From: Litorisediminicola beolgyonensis | GTDB lineage: Bacteria > Pseudomonadota > Alphaproteobacteria > Rhodobacterales > Rhodobacteraceae | Direction: 5' to 3' | DNA length: 64,000 nt | Assembly (NCBI RefSeq): GCF_042679605.1 | Contig: NZ_JBHTMU010000021.1 | Coordinates: forward strand, 1-64,000 | Part shown: positions 35,298-44,798 of the stretch, piece after piece | Layout of the letters: every line of letters begins with the position of its first letter | Position numbering within the stretch: position 1 is the stretch's first letter | The notes under the pieces: generated by a model | What the model was told of the DNA's origin: nothing | Databases searched by the model: none | What the model saw: the letters and a program-made list of their open reading frames with translations, nothing else | Position numbers and translations under genes: made by a program

Positions 35298-36149
35298 TTA
35301 CGCGTCTTCTTTGGCCGGGTTGCCGAAGATTGGCGGCATGTCCAGTTCGGTCCGCTCCTGCATCGTGCCGTCGTCCCTTTGGATCAGACCCAGCTTCAGC
35401 CGTTCAGCCCGTCGTTCCGCTTCTCGTGCTTCCTTGGCTTTGAAGCGTTTGATGTCTTCGTAAATTGTGTGACCGCTGAGAGTGACAGATGGGTTCGTCA
35501 ATTGTCTTCCGACCCATTGCACGAATTCGATGAGCTTCCCGGTGCGGGGATCTCCGATCTCGTCAGGGCGGGTCGTAAACGTCAGCGCGCGACCGGCGTC
35601 CCGCCATGTGTAAAAGCACTGATCCGCAACTCTGCGGGTGCGCTGGTCCGTCACCCTTCTTGCGTCATCGGGAGCGATGAGCGCCACGGCACCATATGTC
35701 TCGTTTAGCTTCTTAATTGCGTCCCGCAGCTCCTTGCAGGACACGCCTGGATCGTGTGCCATGGCCCGCGTGGCTTCGAGATGTCCCGGGTCTTCCTCTG
35801 ACGCGAAAAGATTATCAACCGTCTCGAGGGCTTCGATGACCTTAGCGAGCTTCTCTTCGTTAGAGCCCATCTGCCTCAGTGCGTCACGAAGCAGCTTGCA
35901 CCCGGCTTCCACCGCTTTGTCGCGGCTCACCGGGATCATGCAGACCTCGGATTCGCTATCGAGGCAGTTGCCTACGCAAATCGAGAGGCCTCTCGCGTCC
36001 TCTTCCGAAAAGCCGAAACGCTCCATCAGCTCATCAAGCTGTTCCGCGTCGAACGCGCCGCGTTCATCGTAATCTTCTATGATCCAAGGTCGGACTTTAC
36101 GTGTTCCGTCCTTGTGTGGGTAGATCGTGTAATTCTCGTTCGCCAACAT
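35298..36149 (-). CDS. Hypothetical protein of the mobile region
   Basis: The product is 283 aa from the ATG at 36149 (CAGGAGAAG upstream); an in-frame start at 36209 lacks such a site. It is hydrophilic with no signal peptide or membrane helix. Residues about 90-140 are helical (LRDALRQMGSNEEKLAKVIEALETV) and the C-terminus has a charged helix (KRFKAKEAREAERRAERLK). I do not recognise a family. Lower GC than its neighbours and its place beside recombinases point to mobile-element cargo. Confidence 0.65.
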   Translation of the reverse strand: MLANENYTIYPHKDGTRKVRPWIIEDYDERGAFDAEQLDELMERFGFSEEDARGLSICVGNCLDSESEVCMIPVSRDKAVEAGCKLLRDALRQMGSNEEKLAKVIEALETVDNLFASEEDPGHLEATRAMAHDPGVSCKELRDAIKKLNETYGAVALIAPDDARRVTDQRTRRVADQCFYTWRDAGRALTFTTRPDEIGDPRTGKLIEFVQWVGRQLTNPSVTLSGHTIYEDIKRFKAKEAREAERRAERLKLGLIQRDDGTMQERTELDMPPIFGNPAKEDA

Positions 36150-36436
36150 GCGCTTCTCCTGTGTTCTTGCTCTGTTCGAGCAGCCTGCGATGGAAACAGG
36201 ATCGCGCAACAGCGGGATCCGGGTATTTTGTTTGCGTTTGTTCTTTTTTTGGGGAGGTGCTCTGCGGTGTTCAAAGGCGGGAAGAGGACGTTCGCTGCGG
36301 TCAGAACGAACGACCAGTATGGGCAGAGAGCCGACTTTCGCTGCAGGCGCAAAAAATTGGTGGCACGCCCAGCGAAGCAGTCGTTCACATCAGGTCCTAT
36401 CGTCGAGACCGAACCGGCCTTTCGCTGCGCCCGTAA

Positions 36437-36836
36437 CTAGGCTCAGGACCCATTGATCTGAGCCGAAGGGCATGATTCACCGCACGAAAACAGAGCGGTG
36501 ATATGTCTAATCTCTTCTGGCTGAGCGATGCGCAGATGGCGCGTCTGGAGCCCTACTTCCCGAAGTCCCATGGCAAGCCGCGCGTTGATGATCGGCGTGT
36601 GTTGAGTGGGATTATCTTCATAAATCGTAACGGCTTGCGATGGCGCGATGCTCCTGCCGCATACGGCCCCCACAAGACGCTCTACAATCGTTGGAAGCGG
36701 TGGAGCGACAAGGGCATCTTCGCGAAGATGATGGCGGGACTGGTTGCCGAGCACGGCGAGAAGAACACCGTGATGATCGACGACACCTACGTGAAGGCTC
36801 ACCGCACGGCGTCCAGTCTAGGCGTAAAAAAGGGAG
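36437..36836 (+). mobile_element. IS5-family element, left-end remnant
   Basis: A CTAG (36437-36440) is followed by the end sequence GCTCAGGACCCATTGATC and then the transposase start at 36503. The element breaks off at about 36836, where sequence of an IS3 element in opposite orientation begins. The matching right end of an IS5-family element, also flanked by CTAG, is at 52676-52835. Confidence 0.7.
36503..36836 (+). pseudogene. IS5-family transposase, N-terminal fragment
   Basis: About 111 codons are intact: FWLSDAQMARLEPYFP, then HGKPRVDDRRVLSGI, RNGLRWRDAP and the first catalytic Asp region TVMIDDTYVKAHRTA. Normal copies continue LGVKKGG..RGRLIGRTKGG. Here the frame after VKKGG runs into the antisense of the IS3 transposase and stops at 36994. 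The fragment is non-functional. Confidence 0.85.
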
Positions 36837-37488
36837 GCGCCGACCGCAGCAATCCATTCCCGGACCGCCTTCGCGACGAACTCCGGGCCGTTGTCCGACC
36901 TGATATGATCGGGCACGCCCCGCAGGATGAACTGGTCCGAGAGCACATCGATGACGTCGATCGATCGCAGCCTTCGGTCGATCCGGATCGCTAGGCACTC
37001 CGGGTGAACTCGTCGATCAGGTTGAGCATGCGGAACTTCCTTCCGTCGTGGGTCCGGTGCTCGACGAAGTCGTAGGACCAGACGTGCTTCGGACGCTCGG
37101 GCCGTAGACGGATGCAGGACCCGTCGTTGAGCCAGAGTCGGCTCTTCCTCGGTTGCTTCTGGGGAACCTTGAGCCCCTCCCGCCGCCATATCCCTTCGAC
37201 TATTAACCAGCAGGCGATTTGCACAGCAAATCTGCCGGGAGGGCCGCTTTACTTTCACCCCCAGCCAGCCTTCCGAAGGAGCGCCGTGATGCGCCGGTAC
37301 CCGTAGCGCCCGTACTGGGACGCGAGAGCAATGATGTCCGCGGTCAGCGCGTCTTCATCGGCTCGTCCGCGCGGGAACTTCCGTTGGGTCGACCGATGCT
37401 GGCCGAGGACGCGACAGGCAAACCGTTCCGAGACGCGGAACTTCTGCCGGACATGGTCGATGCAAGCACGGCGGCGGGCGGGGCTCAA
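36834..37488 (-). pseudogene. IS3-family transposase orfB, frameshifted and truncated
   Basis: The pieces lie in several frames: CIDHVRQKFRVSERFACRVL, then GIWRREGLKVPQKQP and WSYDFVEHRTHDGRKFRMLNLIDEFTR. After a one-base deletion near 37002 come ECLAIRIDRRLRS-like sequence and HIRSDNGPEFVAKAVREWIA. The frame is cut before the last catalytic Glu region. A small extra segment near 37205-37250, holding the hairpin GATTTGCACAGCAAATC, further disrupts the gene. Confidence 0.85.
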
Positions 37489-37763
37489 CAGTTTCCCGAG
37501 GCAGCCTCGCGCAGGATGAGCTTCTCAAGCGTCAGCTCGGAGACGGCCTTCCGGAGCCTCTCGTTCTCTTTCTCGAGCTCCTTGAGCCGCTTCACCTGGT
37601 CGGTCTTCAAGCCGCCATACTCCTTGCGCCACCGGTAATAGGTGAACTGCGTCACGCCGATCGCGCGCACCGCCTCGGCCACCGACTGGCCCTGCGATAC
37701 CAGCACATCGACCTGCCGGAGCTTCGCGACGATCTCTTCGGGCTTGTGCTTCTTCTGGGGCAT
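37485..37763 (-). CDS. IS3-family transposase orfA
   Basis: The product is 92 aa: a HTH (EEIVAKLRQVDVLVSQGQ... GVTQFTYYRWRKEYGG) followed by a leucine zipper (LKELEKENERLRKAVSEL). It starts MPQKKHKPEE at 37763, with GGAGG upstream. It overlaps orfB by 4 bp, the arrangement used for programmed frameshifting in intact IS3 elements. Confidence 0.88.
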   Translation of the reverse strand: MPQKKHKPEEIVAKLRQVDVLVSQGQSVAEAVRAIGVTQFTYYRWRKEYGGLKTDQVKRLKELEKENERLRKAVSELTLEKLILREAASGNC

Positions 37764-37896
37764 TCCTTCGTCCTCCATCTGGCTCGAAAGCCTACTTCAG
37801 AGAGGACCAATTTTCAGGGAGCAGGCCAAAGCACGGCGCCCCGCCATTTCGACGGTTCCGTCACGGGCGGCGGCATTTTCGAGAAATTCGACCCGA

Positions 37897-37912
37897 TGTG
37901 ACGCGCGTCACA
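37897..37912. promoter_or_regulatory. Perfect CRP-type binding site
   Basis: TGTGACGCGCGTCACA is a perfect 16-bp palindrome and an exact TGTGA-N6-TCACA consensus for cAMP-CRP. It lies 58 bp upstream of the ATG at 37971 (28 bp upstream of the alternative GTG at 37941) and about 70 bp beyond the end of the IS3 element. The Crp homologue at 51879-52547 has the residues expected to bind it. Confidence 0.75.
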
Positions 37913-37970
37913 GGCACGGCGCGGGGGCCCTTGTAATTCGGTGTCAGATACCCTGTCCCGGAGCCCTGCC

Positions 37971-38528
37971 ATGAGTGCGGAATTTCTTGATTTCAGCGAC
38001 GGTTCCGGCCCGGAACGGGTGCCCGAGGGCAGCCGCGGGCTGTTGACGCCGCGCCAGCATCAGGTGCTCGCCTACCTCGCCAAGGGATTCACCAACTCTG
38101 AAATCGGCGACATCCTGCAATGTTCCGAGGGCACGGTGAAGAACCATGTGGCGGCGATCCTGTCGCGGCTCGAGGTCAGTAACCGCACCGAGGCCGCGTC
38201 AGAATGGGTGCGGCGGAACGGGCGCTTTGCCGACGCGCGGGAAATGCCCGCCGTCGCCATCGAGGCAACAAGCGCAGCCTGCACGGAGCTTGCGATGATG
38301 TTGCGCGGCGCGCTGATCGCCGATGGCTTCCGGATCGCCGCCGCCGGGGAACGGGGCACGCGCGACGCGCGCGTCCTGCTGATCCGGCGCGAGGATCGGA
38401 CCTATGCGCTGGTCGAGGTGACCGGGCATGGCCTGGCCGTCGCCATCGAGTCCGACGCCAAGGACCCCGAGAACCTGCGGCAGACCGTTCGGGCGGTCGT
38501 CGCCCTGATCGGCACGGGCCTTGCCTGA
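37971..38528 (+). CDS. LuxR-type HTH protein with N-terminal DNA-binding domain
   Basis: The product is 185 aa from the ATG at 37971 (GGAG 7 bp upstream); a GTG at 37941 is an alternative. The LuxR/GerE HTH sits near the N-terminus (LLTPRQHQVLAYLAKGFTN and EGTVKNHVAAILSRLEV, residues about 22-80) instead of the usual C-terminal place. The C-terminal half (about 100-185) is an unrecognised alpha/beta domain, LLIRREDRTYALVEVTGHGLA. It has no receiver domain. It is the first gene after the CRP site and 103 bp before the large operon, so it is a likely local regulator. Confidence 0.8.
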   Translation: MSAEFLDFSDGSGPERVPEGSRGLLTPRQHQVLAYLAKGFTNSEIGDILQCSEGTVKNHVAAILSRLEVSNRTEAASEWVRRNGRFADAREMPAVAIEATSAACTELAMMLRGALIADGFRIAAAGERGTRDARVLLIRREDRTYALVEVTGHGLAVAIESDAKDPENLRQTVRAVVALIGTGLA

Positions 38529-38631
38529 GCCGCCCCTTGCCGCCCGGCCCCGTGCCGAACGGCATATTGAGAAACCACCTGCGTTCCCGCCAATACGGCC
38601 GGCGCGCTGACAGGGAAGAGGAGTACGCAAG

Positions 38632-41600
38632 ATGGACCGTTCGATCACCTTTCAAATCTCGGGCCTCGATGACATCCGCATCACGGTGACCGAGCTCGAC
38701 GACGGTTCGCTCTTGATCGACGTCGTCAACACGGCGGGGGGCGCGCTTGACCTGCGTGCGCTTTATTTCGACCTGACCGGGGCAGAGACACTGACTGACG
38801 GGTTGTCGCTGAGCGGTGACGACGTTACCGCCTACAAGCTTGGGGATGGCGACATCACCAATGTCGGCAGCGGCACCACGATCTCGGGGATCGTGGTGAA
38901 CGAGTTCGGCGCGTTCGACGTGGGCGCGGCACTGGACACGGGCGGTTTGTCGTCGACAAGTTTTATCCTGTCGCACGACACCCTGTCGCTCGACCTCGAC
39001 ATGCTGTCGCTGGCGGATTTCGCCGTTCGCGCCGAGGGCGGCGAGCCCAAGCTGGGCGATACCTCGACCCTGGCGCTTCTGGCTGCCGACGACGCCTGGG
39101 AGATCGACGAGAATACCACGTCCGGGCTGGGCAACCTGCTGGCGAACGACCGCCAGTCCAGCGGGCTGCATGTCAGCCAGCTGGCGGCGGGCGGCGCGGC
39201 GTTGCCGGTCGGCAGCTGGGCGCAGATGGTGACGGAAGGCGGGCGCACCGGGTCGGTCCTGGTCGACGCCACGGGCGCGCTGCACTTCGATGCGGCGACG
39301 GGTTTTGACGATCTGAACCTGGGCCAGACCGACCACATCACGCTGCAATACAGCACGACCGATGCCAATGGATCACGCGACTGGGCGACAGTCACACTTA
39401 CCGTGACCGGCATCAACGACGGGCCGCATGTCGCGGCGCCCCTGGTGGCGATCACGGATGAGGACGCGGCCGCGCAGACCATCGACCTGCTCGCCGGGGC
39501 CGTCGATGTCGATGCGGGTGCGGTTCTGACCACGCAGTCGCTGGTGGAAACCTCGGGGCAGGGGGGCTGGAGTGCGCAGGGCGATACGGTGACCATCGAC
39601 CCCGCATATTTCAACGCGCTGGCCGAGGGGCAGACGGCAGAGCTGGTGTTCGCCTACGAGGTCGCGGACGAACATGGCGCGACGGTGCCGCAGACCCTGA
39701 CCGTCACGGTCGAGGGGCGCAATGACGAACCGACCGTGGCGGCCGCTCTTGCGCGCCGGGTCTCGGAAGAGGACGCGGCCTTTGCCGTCGATCTGCTGGA
39801 AGGCGCGGCGGACGTGGACACGGGCGCGACGCTGTCGGCGTTGGGCCTGGTCGAGACGGGCGGACAGGGGGGATGGACGCTTGACGGCGACCGGATCGTG
39901 ATCGACCCAAATTACTTTGACGACCTGAACGATGGTGATCTGGGCACGCTTAGATTCGCCTACAAGGTGTCCGATGAGTTCGGCGCGATGGTCGATCAAA
40001 CGCTGACGATCGAGGTCGAGGGCTATACCGACGCGCCGTTGATCGAGGTCGAGGTGCGCGCGGCGCAGGACGGGGCCGGCGCGAACGTGGTCGAGCTGGT
40101 TGTGACCACCGAGCAAGCCCGCGACGAGGCGATCGCGCTGCGCTTTTCTGGGATCCCGCAGGGCGCGCGGCTGCTTGACGCCTCGGGCCAGGATGCCGCG
40201 CCGGGTGTGGCCGACGCGCTGGGTGTTACCATCTATCGGCTGGAACTGCCCCTGGGGACGGACGTGCCCGACATCACCGTGACCGTGGTGGGGCTGGAGC
40301 CGGACGGGACCGAGATCGGCACCCGCGACGCGGTGGTGGCATTGGGCTATGACGCGACGACGACGACGAACCCGCTGGCGTTTTTCGCTGACGACGTGGA
40401 CCTTTGGGGGTCGGGCGACGAATTCTCCTACTCGGTGTCCGAATACATTCCGCTGCTGGGTGGGGGGCGCATCTACTACGAACTGGTGGGCGCGGCATCG
40501 CAGTCGGGGCAGGTCTTCCTCGACCGGGACGAGATCAAGTGGATCCCGGACGGCACGTATGACGGGCTGTCGGTGGGGCAGACGGCGACCGAGATCGTCA
40601 GTTTCACCTATCGCAAGATGATCGAGGACGCGGATGGCACGCTTGTGTCCGATCCGGCTGCGCCGGAACTGACCGAGACCTTCGAGGTCACGGTGACCGG
40701 CGGGGTCTTCGGTCCCGAGTTTTCGGGCGAGCGGGTGAAGATGCGCGACGAGGCGGTGATCCTCGATCCGCTGCGCACGCTCGACGTGCTGGACAGTCCG
40801 CTGTCGACCGGCCTGCTGGAACTGGTCGACGTCGATTTCAACAGTGACGACATGTTCGCCTCGGTGATCGACCCGCTGGAGGCGGCGCGCGACGCCTTTG
40901 CCGCCGAGCTGGTCAAGGAAGAGCAGAAGCTGGCGCGCGCCCAGGCCGATGTCGACGCGGCGGCCGAACGGTTCGATCTGCTGACCCAGCTGACCGGCGA
41001 TCGCGCCGAGGTGCTGCTGCGGCAGGTCGCCTATGACGCCGCCGCCGCCGCCGCCGATGCGCTGGACGGTGCACTGAGTTTCCTCGAGGACGCGGTCGAT
41101 GCCGCGCAATCAGTGCTGAACACGGCACGTAGCGAACTGAGCTCGGCCAACCGCGCGGTTTCGTCCGCCAAGGCGGCGTATGACGCGTCGGTCACGACCA
41201 TCTTCGGCGTCAAGGTCGGCGATCCGATCAAGTGGTCCGCCTACAAGGGCGCGCTGACGTTGAAGGAAGGCGCGCAGTTCGCGGTCAATCTGGCGATCAA
41301 GGGGCTGGATCTGGCCGAGGACGCGCTGGAAGAGGCGCGCGCGGATCTGTCCGCCGGGTTTCTGGAGCAACAGGAGATCAACGCGCGCAACGCACTGAAC
41401 GCCGCCAAGGCCGACATGGCGGCAACCGAAGCGGCGCTGGAGACAGCGGGCTATTACCCCGACGCCTCGGCCCTGAACACCGGCGATCTGGCGCTAGAAC
41501 TGGCCGAAGCGACCGGCGAGCTGACCTTGGCGCAGGGCGAAGTGTTGCTGTACGAGGGCACCACCTTTGGCCTGACAGTGCTGCGCGATGCGGCGCAGGG

Positions 41601-43275
41601 CGCCGTCGACCTGGCCGAGGGTATCATCGCCACGACCGATTTCCGCGCCCAGCTTTACGCCGCGGTCGAGGCCTATGCGCAGGCCGGGTTCCAGTTCGAT
41701 TTCGCGATCTCGGGCGGGTCGATCGACGCGCAGGTCGATTATGACATGACCACGATCTCGGGATACAACGCCGCGACCGACGTGCTGTCGATCGAGGTGG
41801 CGTTGCAGAACATGACCACGGGCGAGGATGTGGCCTTTTCCACCGCCAGTCCGAACGTGCAGATCTACGCTGGGCTGCTTTACGACATGGGCGCGAATTT
41901 CGAGTTCATGGCCGACTTCTTTGCGGCCATCGCGGGCAGTGTTCTGGCCGACCTGTCGCCCAATTCCGACGGTCTGCGCATCACGCCTTCGCCCAACATT
42001 CAGGGCGCGCTCGATTTTATCGACTTCGACTCGCGAGACGGGGCGGAGATCGAGTTCGGCGTTTCAAGCGGCGGCGACATCAGCCCCGATTTCCTGACCT
42101 TCAGCGTCGGCATCCCGTCCATCGAGACGCTGGGCCGGGCCGAAGAGCCCACGACCCAGTACTACGAGGAGGGCAGTCTGATCGCGCTCGACTTCGGCGA
42201 GCTGCTGGGCAGCTTCCAGAACCTGCTGGAAGCGCGGATCGAGCTGAGCCCTGAGGTGAAGGCGCTGCTGAACCAGGCGGGCGTCGACCCGGCGGACCCG
42301 GCGGGCGGTCAGTTCATTGAGGCATTCGTGCAGGCACTGGGCGTGGTCTTTGCCTCGGCCACCGGCGCGGGCGATCTGGACGGCGACGGGACGGTGCCGT
42401 TGTTCATCCTGGACGGGACCGACGACACCGCAGGCGCGCTCTTGCACATCAACGCCTTCCCCGACGACCTGAGCGGGATCAACGAAGAGACGCTGGGGCA
42501 GTTCGGCTTTTTCACCGCATACGGAGAGAGCGACAGTTTCGTCAAGGTCACGCTCGACGTCGACCAGTTGGTGGCGACGCTGATCAACCGGGCCTCGGCC
42601 AATCCGACGCAGGTGGTGCTTAATCCCTTCGACTTGGAGCTGGATTTCGACGACTTCTTCAGCACGTCGGAGGCCAGCGAGGAAGAGACCGGCGCCATCG
42701 TGGAATGGTTCGACCTCGACCTCAACGCCGAGCTGGCGGACCTCGACGTGTCGGCCGAGTTCAACTTCAACCAGCAGTTCACAATGGCGGTTGACGAGTT
42801 CGACTTCATCTTCACGATGGAGGACGGGACGGAGTTCACCCAGACCGCCGGCGCGCCGATGCTGAACATCGAGAAGGCGAGTCAGTACGACGCCAACGGA
42901 GACGGCCGGATCGACTATTCGCTGGGGATCACGCCGCGCGCGGAGTTCTTCAACGACACCGAGGTGGGTCTGGGCTTTACCTACATGCTCGACCTCATCA
43001 AGACGAGCCTGAACGCCGGCATCAACATCCCGCTGGAGAAGATCTTCGGCAGCAGCGTCGGCATACTGGGCCTCGAGGCGGACACGCTGGAGTTCGACTT
43101 TTTCAACAGCGCGGTCGGTCCGGTTTTCCGCGTGCAGGGCGATGTCGACGCGGCCACGCTCGACGTGTTCGAGAAACGCTTTGCCATCGACCTGGGCGAG
43201 ACCAGCGTCGAGCTGAGCGCCGAAGGCGTCGCGCCCTTCGACCTGCCCGAAACGGACGTCCTTTTGCTGGCGTGA
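38632..43275 (+). CDS. Giant VCBS/cadherin-like repeat protein with coiled coil
   Basis: The product is 1547 aa, preceded by GGGAAGAGGAG. There is no N-terminal signal peptide. Residues about 160-463 hold three tandem ~101-residue VCBS/cadherin-like repeats, each ending in TLTVTVEGRNDEPTV-like strands (NDGPHVA, NDEPTVA, TDAPLIE). An Ala-rich coiled coil spans about 748-1010. The C-terminal third is acidic with possible calcium loops (DANGDGRIDYS at about 1419). It ends DLPETDVLLLA, a weak type I secretion-like tail. A secreted or surface adhesin/scaffold is inferred; no HlyB/HlyD-type exporter is in the window. First gene of a four-gene operon. Confidence 0.85.
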   Translation: MDRSITFQISGLDDIRITVTELDDGSLLIDVVNTAGGALDLRALYFDLTGAETLTDGLSLSGDDVTAYKLGDGDITNVGSGTTISGIVVNEFGAFDVGAALDTGGLSSTSFILSHDTLSLDLDMLSLADFAVRAEGGEPKLGDTSTLALLAADDAWEIDENTTSGLGNLLANDRQSSGLHVSQLAAGGAALPVGSWAQMVTEGGRTGSVLVDATGALHFDAATGFDDLNLGQTDHITLQYSTTDANGSRDWATVTLTVTGINDGPHVAAPLVAITDEDAAAQTIDLLAGAVDVDAGAVLTTQSLVETSGQGGWSAQGDTVTIDPAYFNALAEGQTAELVFAYEVADEHGATVPQTLTVTVEGRNDEPTVAAALARRVSEEDAAFAVDLLEGAADVDTGATLSALGLVETGGQGGWTLDGDRIVIDPNYFDDLNDGDLGTLRFAYKVSDEFGAMVDQTLTIEVEGYTDAPLIEVEVRAAQDGAGANVVELVVTTEQARDEAIALRFSGIPQGARLLDASGQDAAPGVADALGVTIYRLELPLGTDVPDITVTVVGLEPDGTEIGTRDAVVALGYDATTTTNPLAFFADDVDLWGSGDEFSYSVSEYIPLLGGGRIYYELVGAASQSGQVFLDRDEIKWIPDGTYDGLSVGQTATEIVSFTYRKMIEDADGTLVSDPAAPELTETFEVTVTGGVFGPEFSGERVKMRDEAVILDPLRTLDVLDSPLSTGLLELVDVDFNSDDMFASVIDPLEAARDAFAAELVKEEQKLARAQADVDAAAERFDLLTQLTGDRAEVLLRQVAYDAAAAAADALDGALSFLEDAVDAAQSVLNTARSELSSANRAVSSAKAAYDASVTTIFGVKVGDPIKWSAYKGALTLKEGAQFAVNLAIKGLDLAEDALEEARADLSAGFLEQQEINARNALNAAKADMAATEAALETAGYYPDASALNTGDLALELAEATGELTLAQGEVLLYEGTTFGLTVLRDAAQGAVDLAEGIIATTDFRAQLYAAVEAYAQAGFQFDFAISGGSIDAQVDYDMTTISGYNAATDVLSIEVALQNMTTGEDVAFSTASPNVQIYAGLLYDMGANFEFMADFFAAIAGSVLADLSPNSDGLRITPSPNIQGALDFIDFDSRDGAEIEFGVSSGGDISPDFLTFSVGIPSIETLGRAEEPTTQYYEEGSLIALDFGELLGSFQNLLEARIELSPEVKALLNQAGVDPADPAGGQFIEAFVQALGVVFASATGAGDLDGDGTVPLFILDGTDDTAGALLHINAFPDDLSGINEETLGQFGFFTAYGESDSFVKVTLDVDQLVATLINRASANPTQVVLNPFDLELDFDDFFSTSEASEEETGAIVEWFDLDLNAELADLDVSAEFNFNQQFTMAVDEFDFIFTMEDGTEFTQTAGAPMLNIEKASQYDANGDGRIDYSLGITPRAEFFNDTEVGLGFTYMLDLIKTSLNAGINIPLEKIFGSSVGILGLEADTLEFDFFNSAVGPVFRVQGDVDAATLDVFEKRFAIDLGETSVELSAEGVAPFDLPETDVLLLA

Positions 43276-43361
43276 CGCCGTGGCGCGGCGCGGTCGGGCG
43301 CCGCGCCGCCGTTGACTCGGACCCGCTTGTCGATGAACCATTGCTGGGGAGGATCGAGCCG

Positions 43362-44798
43362 ATGATCACGCGTATCGTGCTGTCCGATCTGCATGCAGGT
43401 GCCAAGAGCAGCCTGCTGTCGCATGTCGACCCCGGGGGCCATCCCGCGGAATGCGATCCCCGCGACCCCAGCTCGATGACGACGGCCTTTGCCACGGCGC
43501 TTGGCGCGTTTCTGGCCGAGGCGGGATCGCGCCCCCAGCTGTGCCTGCTGGGCGACCAACTCGACCTGCAGTTCTCGCCCCGCACCCGCGCCTTCGCCTC
43601 GGCAGAGGGCTTTCTGCGTGCCCTGAGCGGCACCGGATGTCTGCAACCGCGCATCCTGGCCACGGCGGGCAACCACGATCACGCGCTGTGGACGGAGGCC
43701 CGGCTGGGATTCGAGCGCCAGACGCTCGAGACGGGACAGGGTGATCCGGTTTATCTGGACGCCACCGGCGCGACGGAGCAGGGCGGCCCGGCGGTCGCCG
43801 CGCCGCTGTTGTCCGCGCTGGCGCGGCGGGCCGGGTTCGACGGCGCCGACATGCGCTATCCCAACATCGCCTTCGGCGCGGGCCAGCGCGCCGTCATTCT
43901 GCATCACGGTCATTTCTGCGAGGCGCCCTATCGCGCGGTCTCGACGATGCTCGACGCACTCGGCACGGCGCGACCGCCGCTCGACGCGGGCCGACTGGCG
44001 GCCGAGAACGCGGGCTGGATCGACTTTTTGTGGGCCACCTTCGGCGACGCGCGGGAAATGGGCGAGGATGCCGAGGATTTGTATCAGCGGCTGCTGACCT
44101 CGGCGGGCTTCCGCACGCTGTCGGATCGCTGGTCGCGGATCGCGGGCGACGCGCTGGGCGAGCGGTTGCCGCGCGCCGGCGACCGGGACTTGCGCAGCAT
44201 GCTGCGCGCGGGTCTTCGGGTCGCGATGGACGCCACGCTGGGCCGGTTCCGCGACACCGCGCGGGACGGCGAAACCACGGCACTGGCTGCGGCGGAGCGG
44301 TTGGAAATCGCGCGTTACCTGACCGACATCTGCCTGCCTCAACTGGCTGACGAGACGGGCGCGACGCGGCCGCCGGGCGATGTGACCTTTGTTCTTGGCC
44401 ATACCCACAAGCCCTTTGCCAGCCGCGTCGCGCTGCCTGGCCGCGCGCCCGTCACGGTGTGCAATACCGGTGGCTGGCCGCTGAACGGTCCGAGGCTCGA
44501 CAATGCCGAGGGCGCGGCGATGCTGCTGATGGACGACGCGCTGAACGTGGCGCTGCTGCGGCTGTTCAAGACACCCGACAACGGTGTGGTGCCCTTGGCG
44601 CATATCGAAATGCCGCACACGGATGACGCCGGCGCGCGCCGTTTCCGCGACCGGATCGCGCGGTGTTTCGCGGCGACGAGATCGGCCTGGCAGGAGGTGG
44701 CCGATGTGGCGGGTCGGGAATATCTCGCCCGCCAGCGGATGCTGCTGCGGCTGACCGGGCGGAGTTCTGATGCCGGCCGCGGGATGGCCGCGGAATGA
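43362..44798 (+). CDS. Calcineurin-like metallophosphoesterase
   Basis: The product is 478 aa from the ATG at 43362 (GGGGAGGATCG upstream). All five metal motifs are visible: D9-x-H11 (LSDLHAG), G64-D65 (LLGDQLDL), GNHD at about 103-106, His at about 180 (LHHGHF) and GHTH at about 346. The length and a long insert (about 190-340) exceed minimal phosphoesterases, so the substrate may be large or a nucleotide. In an operon with a cyclase, cyclic-nucleotide hydrolysis is possible but unproven. It overlaps the next gene by 4 bp. Confidence 0.85.
   Translation: MITRIVLSDLHAGAKSSLLSHVDPGGHPAECDPRDPSSMTTAFATALGAFLAEAGSRPQLCLLGDQLDLQFSPRTRAFASAEGFLRALSGTGCLQPRILATAGNHDHALWTEARLGFERQTLETGQGDPVYLDATGATEQGGPAVAAPLLSALARRAGFDGADMRYPNIAFGAGQRAVILHHGHFCEAPYRAVSTMLDALGTARPPLDAGRLAAENAGWIDFLWATFGDAREMGEDAEDLYQRLLTSAGFRTLSDRWSRIAGDALGERLPRAGDRDLRSMLRAGLRVAMDATLGRFRDTARDGETTALAAAERLEIARYLTDICLPQLADETGATRPPGDVTFVLGHTHKPFASRVALPGRAPVTVCNTGGWPLNGPRLDNAEGAAMLLMDDALNVALLRLFKTPDNGVVPLAHIEMPHTDDAGARRFRDRIARCFAATRSAWQEVADVAGREYLARQRMLLRLTGRSSDAGRGMAAE

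Larger units (their letters stand above)
36834..37825 (-). mobile_element. IS3-family element, degenerate
   Basis: On the minus strand the element begins near 37825 with TGGCCTGCTCCCTGAAAATT, a typical IS3-family end, and carries orfA and a broken orfB. The far end is missing; the sequence stops inside orfB at the junction with the IS5 remnant. No target duplication can therefore be defined. Confidence 0.75.

Noticed and set aside
34706..36430. A tRNA gene or attachment repeats for the recombinase module
   Set aside because: No tRNA-like sequence or convincing direct repeats were found around the recombinases.
36503..36994. A 163-codon transposase-like protein
   Set aside because: Only the first ~111 codons are IS5 transposase; the rest reads the antisense of IS3 orfB.
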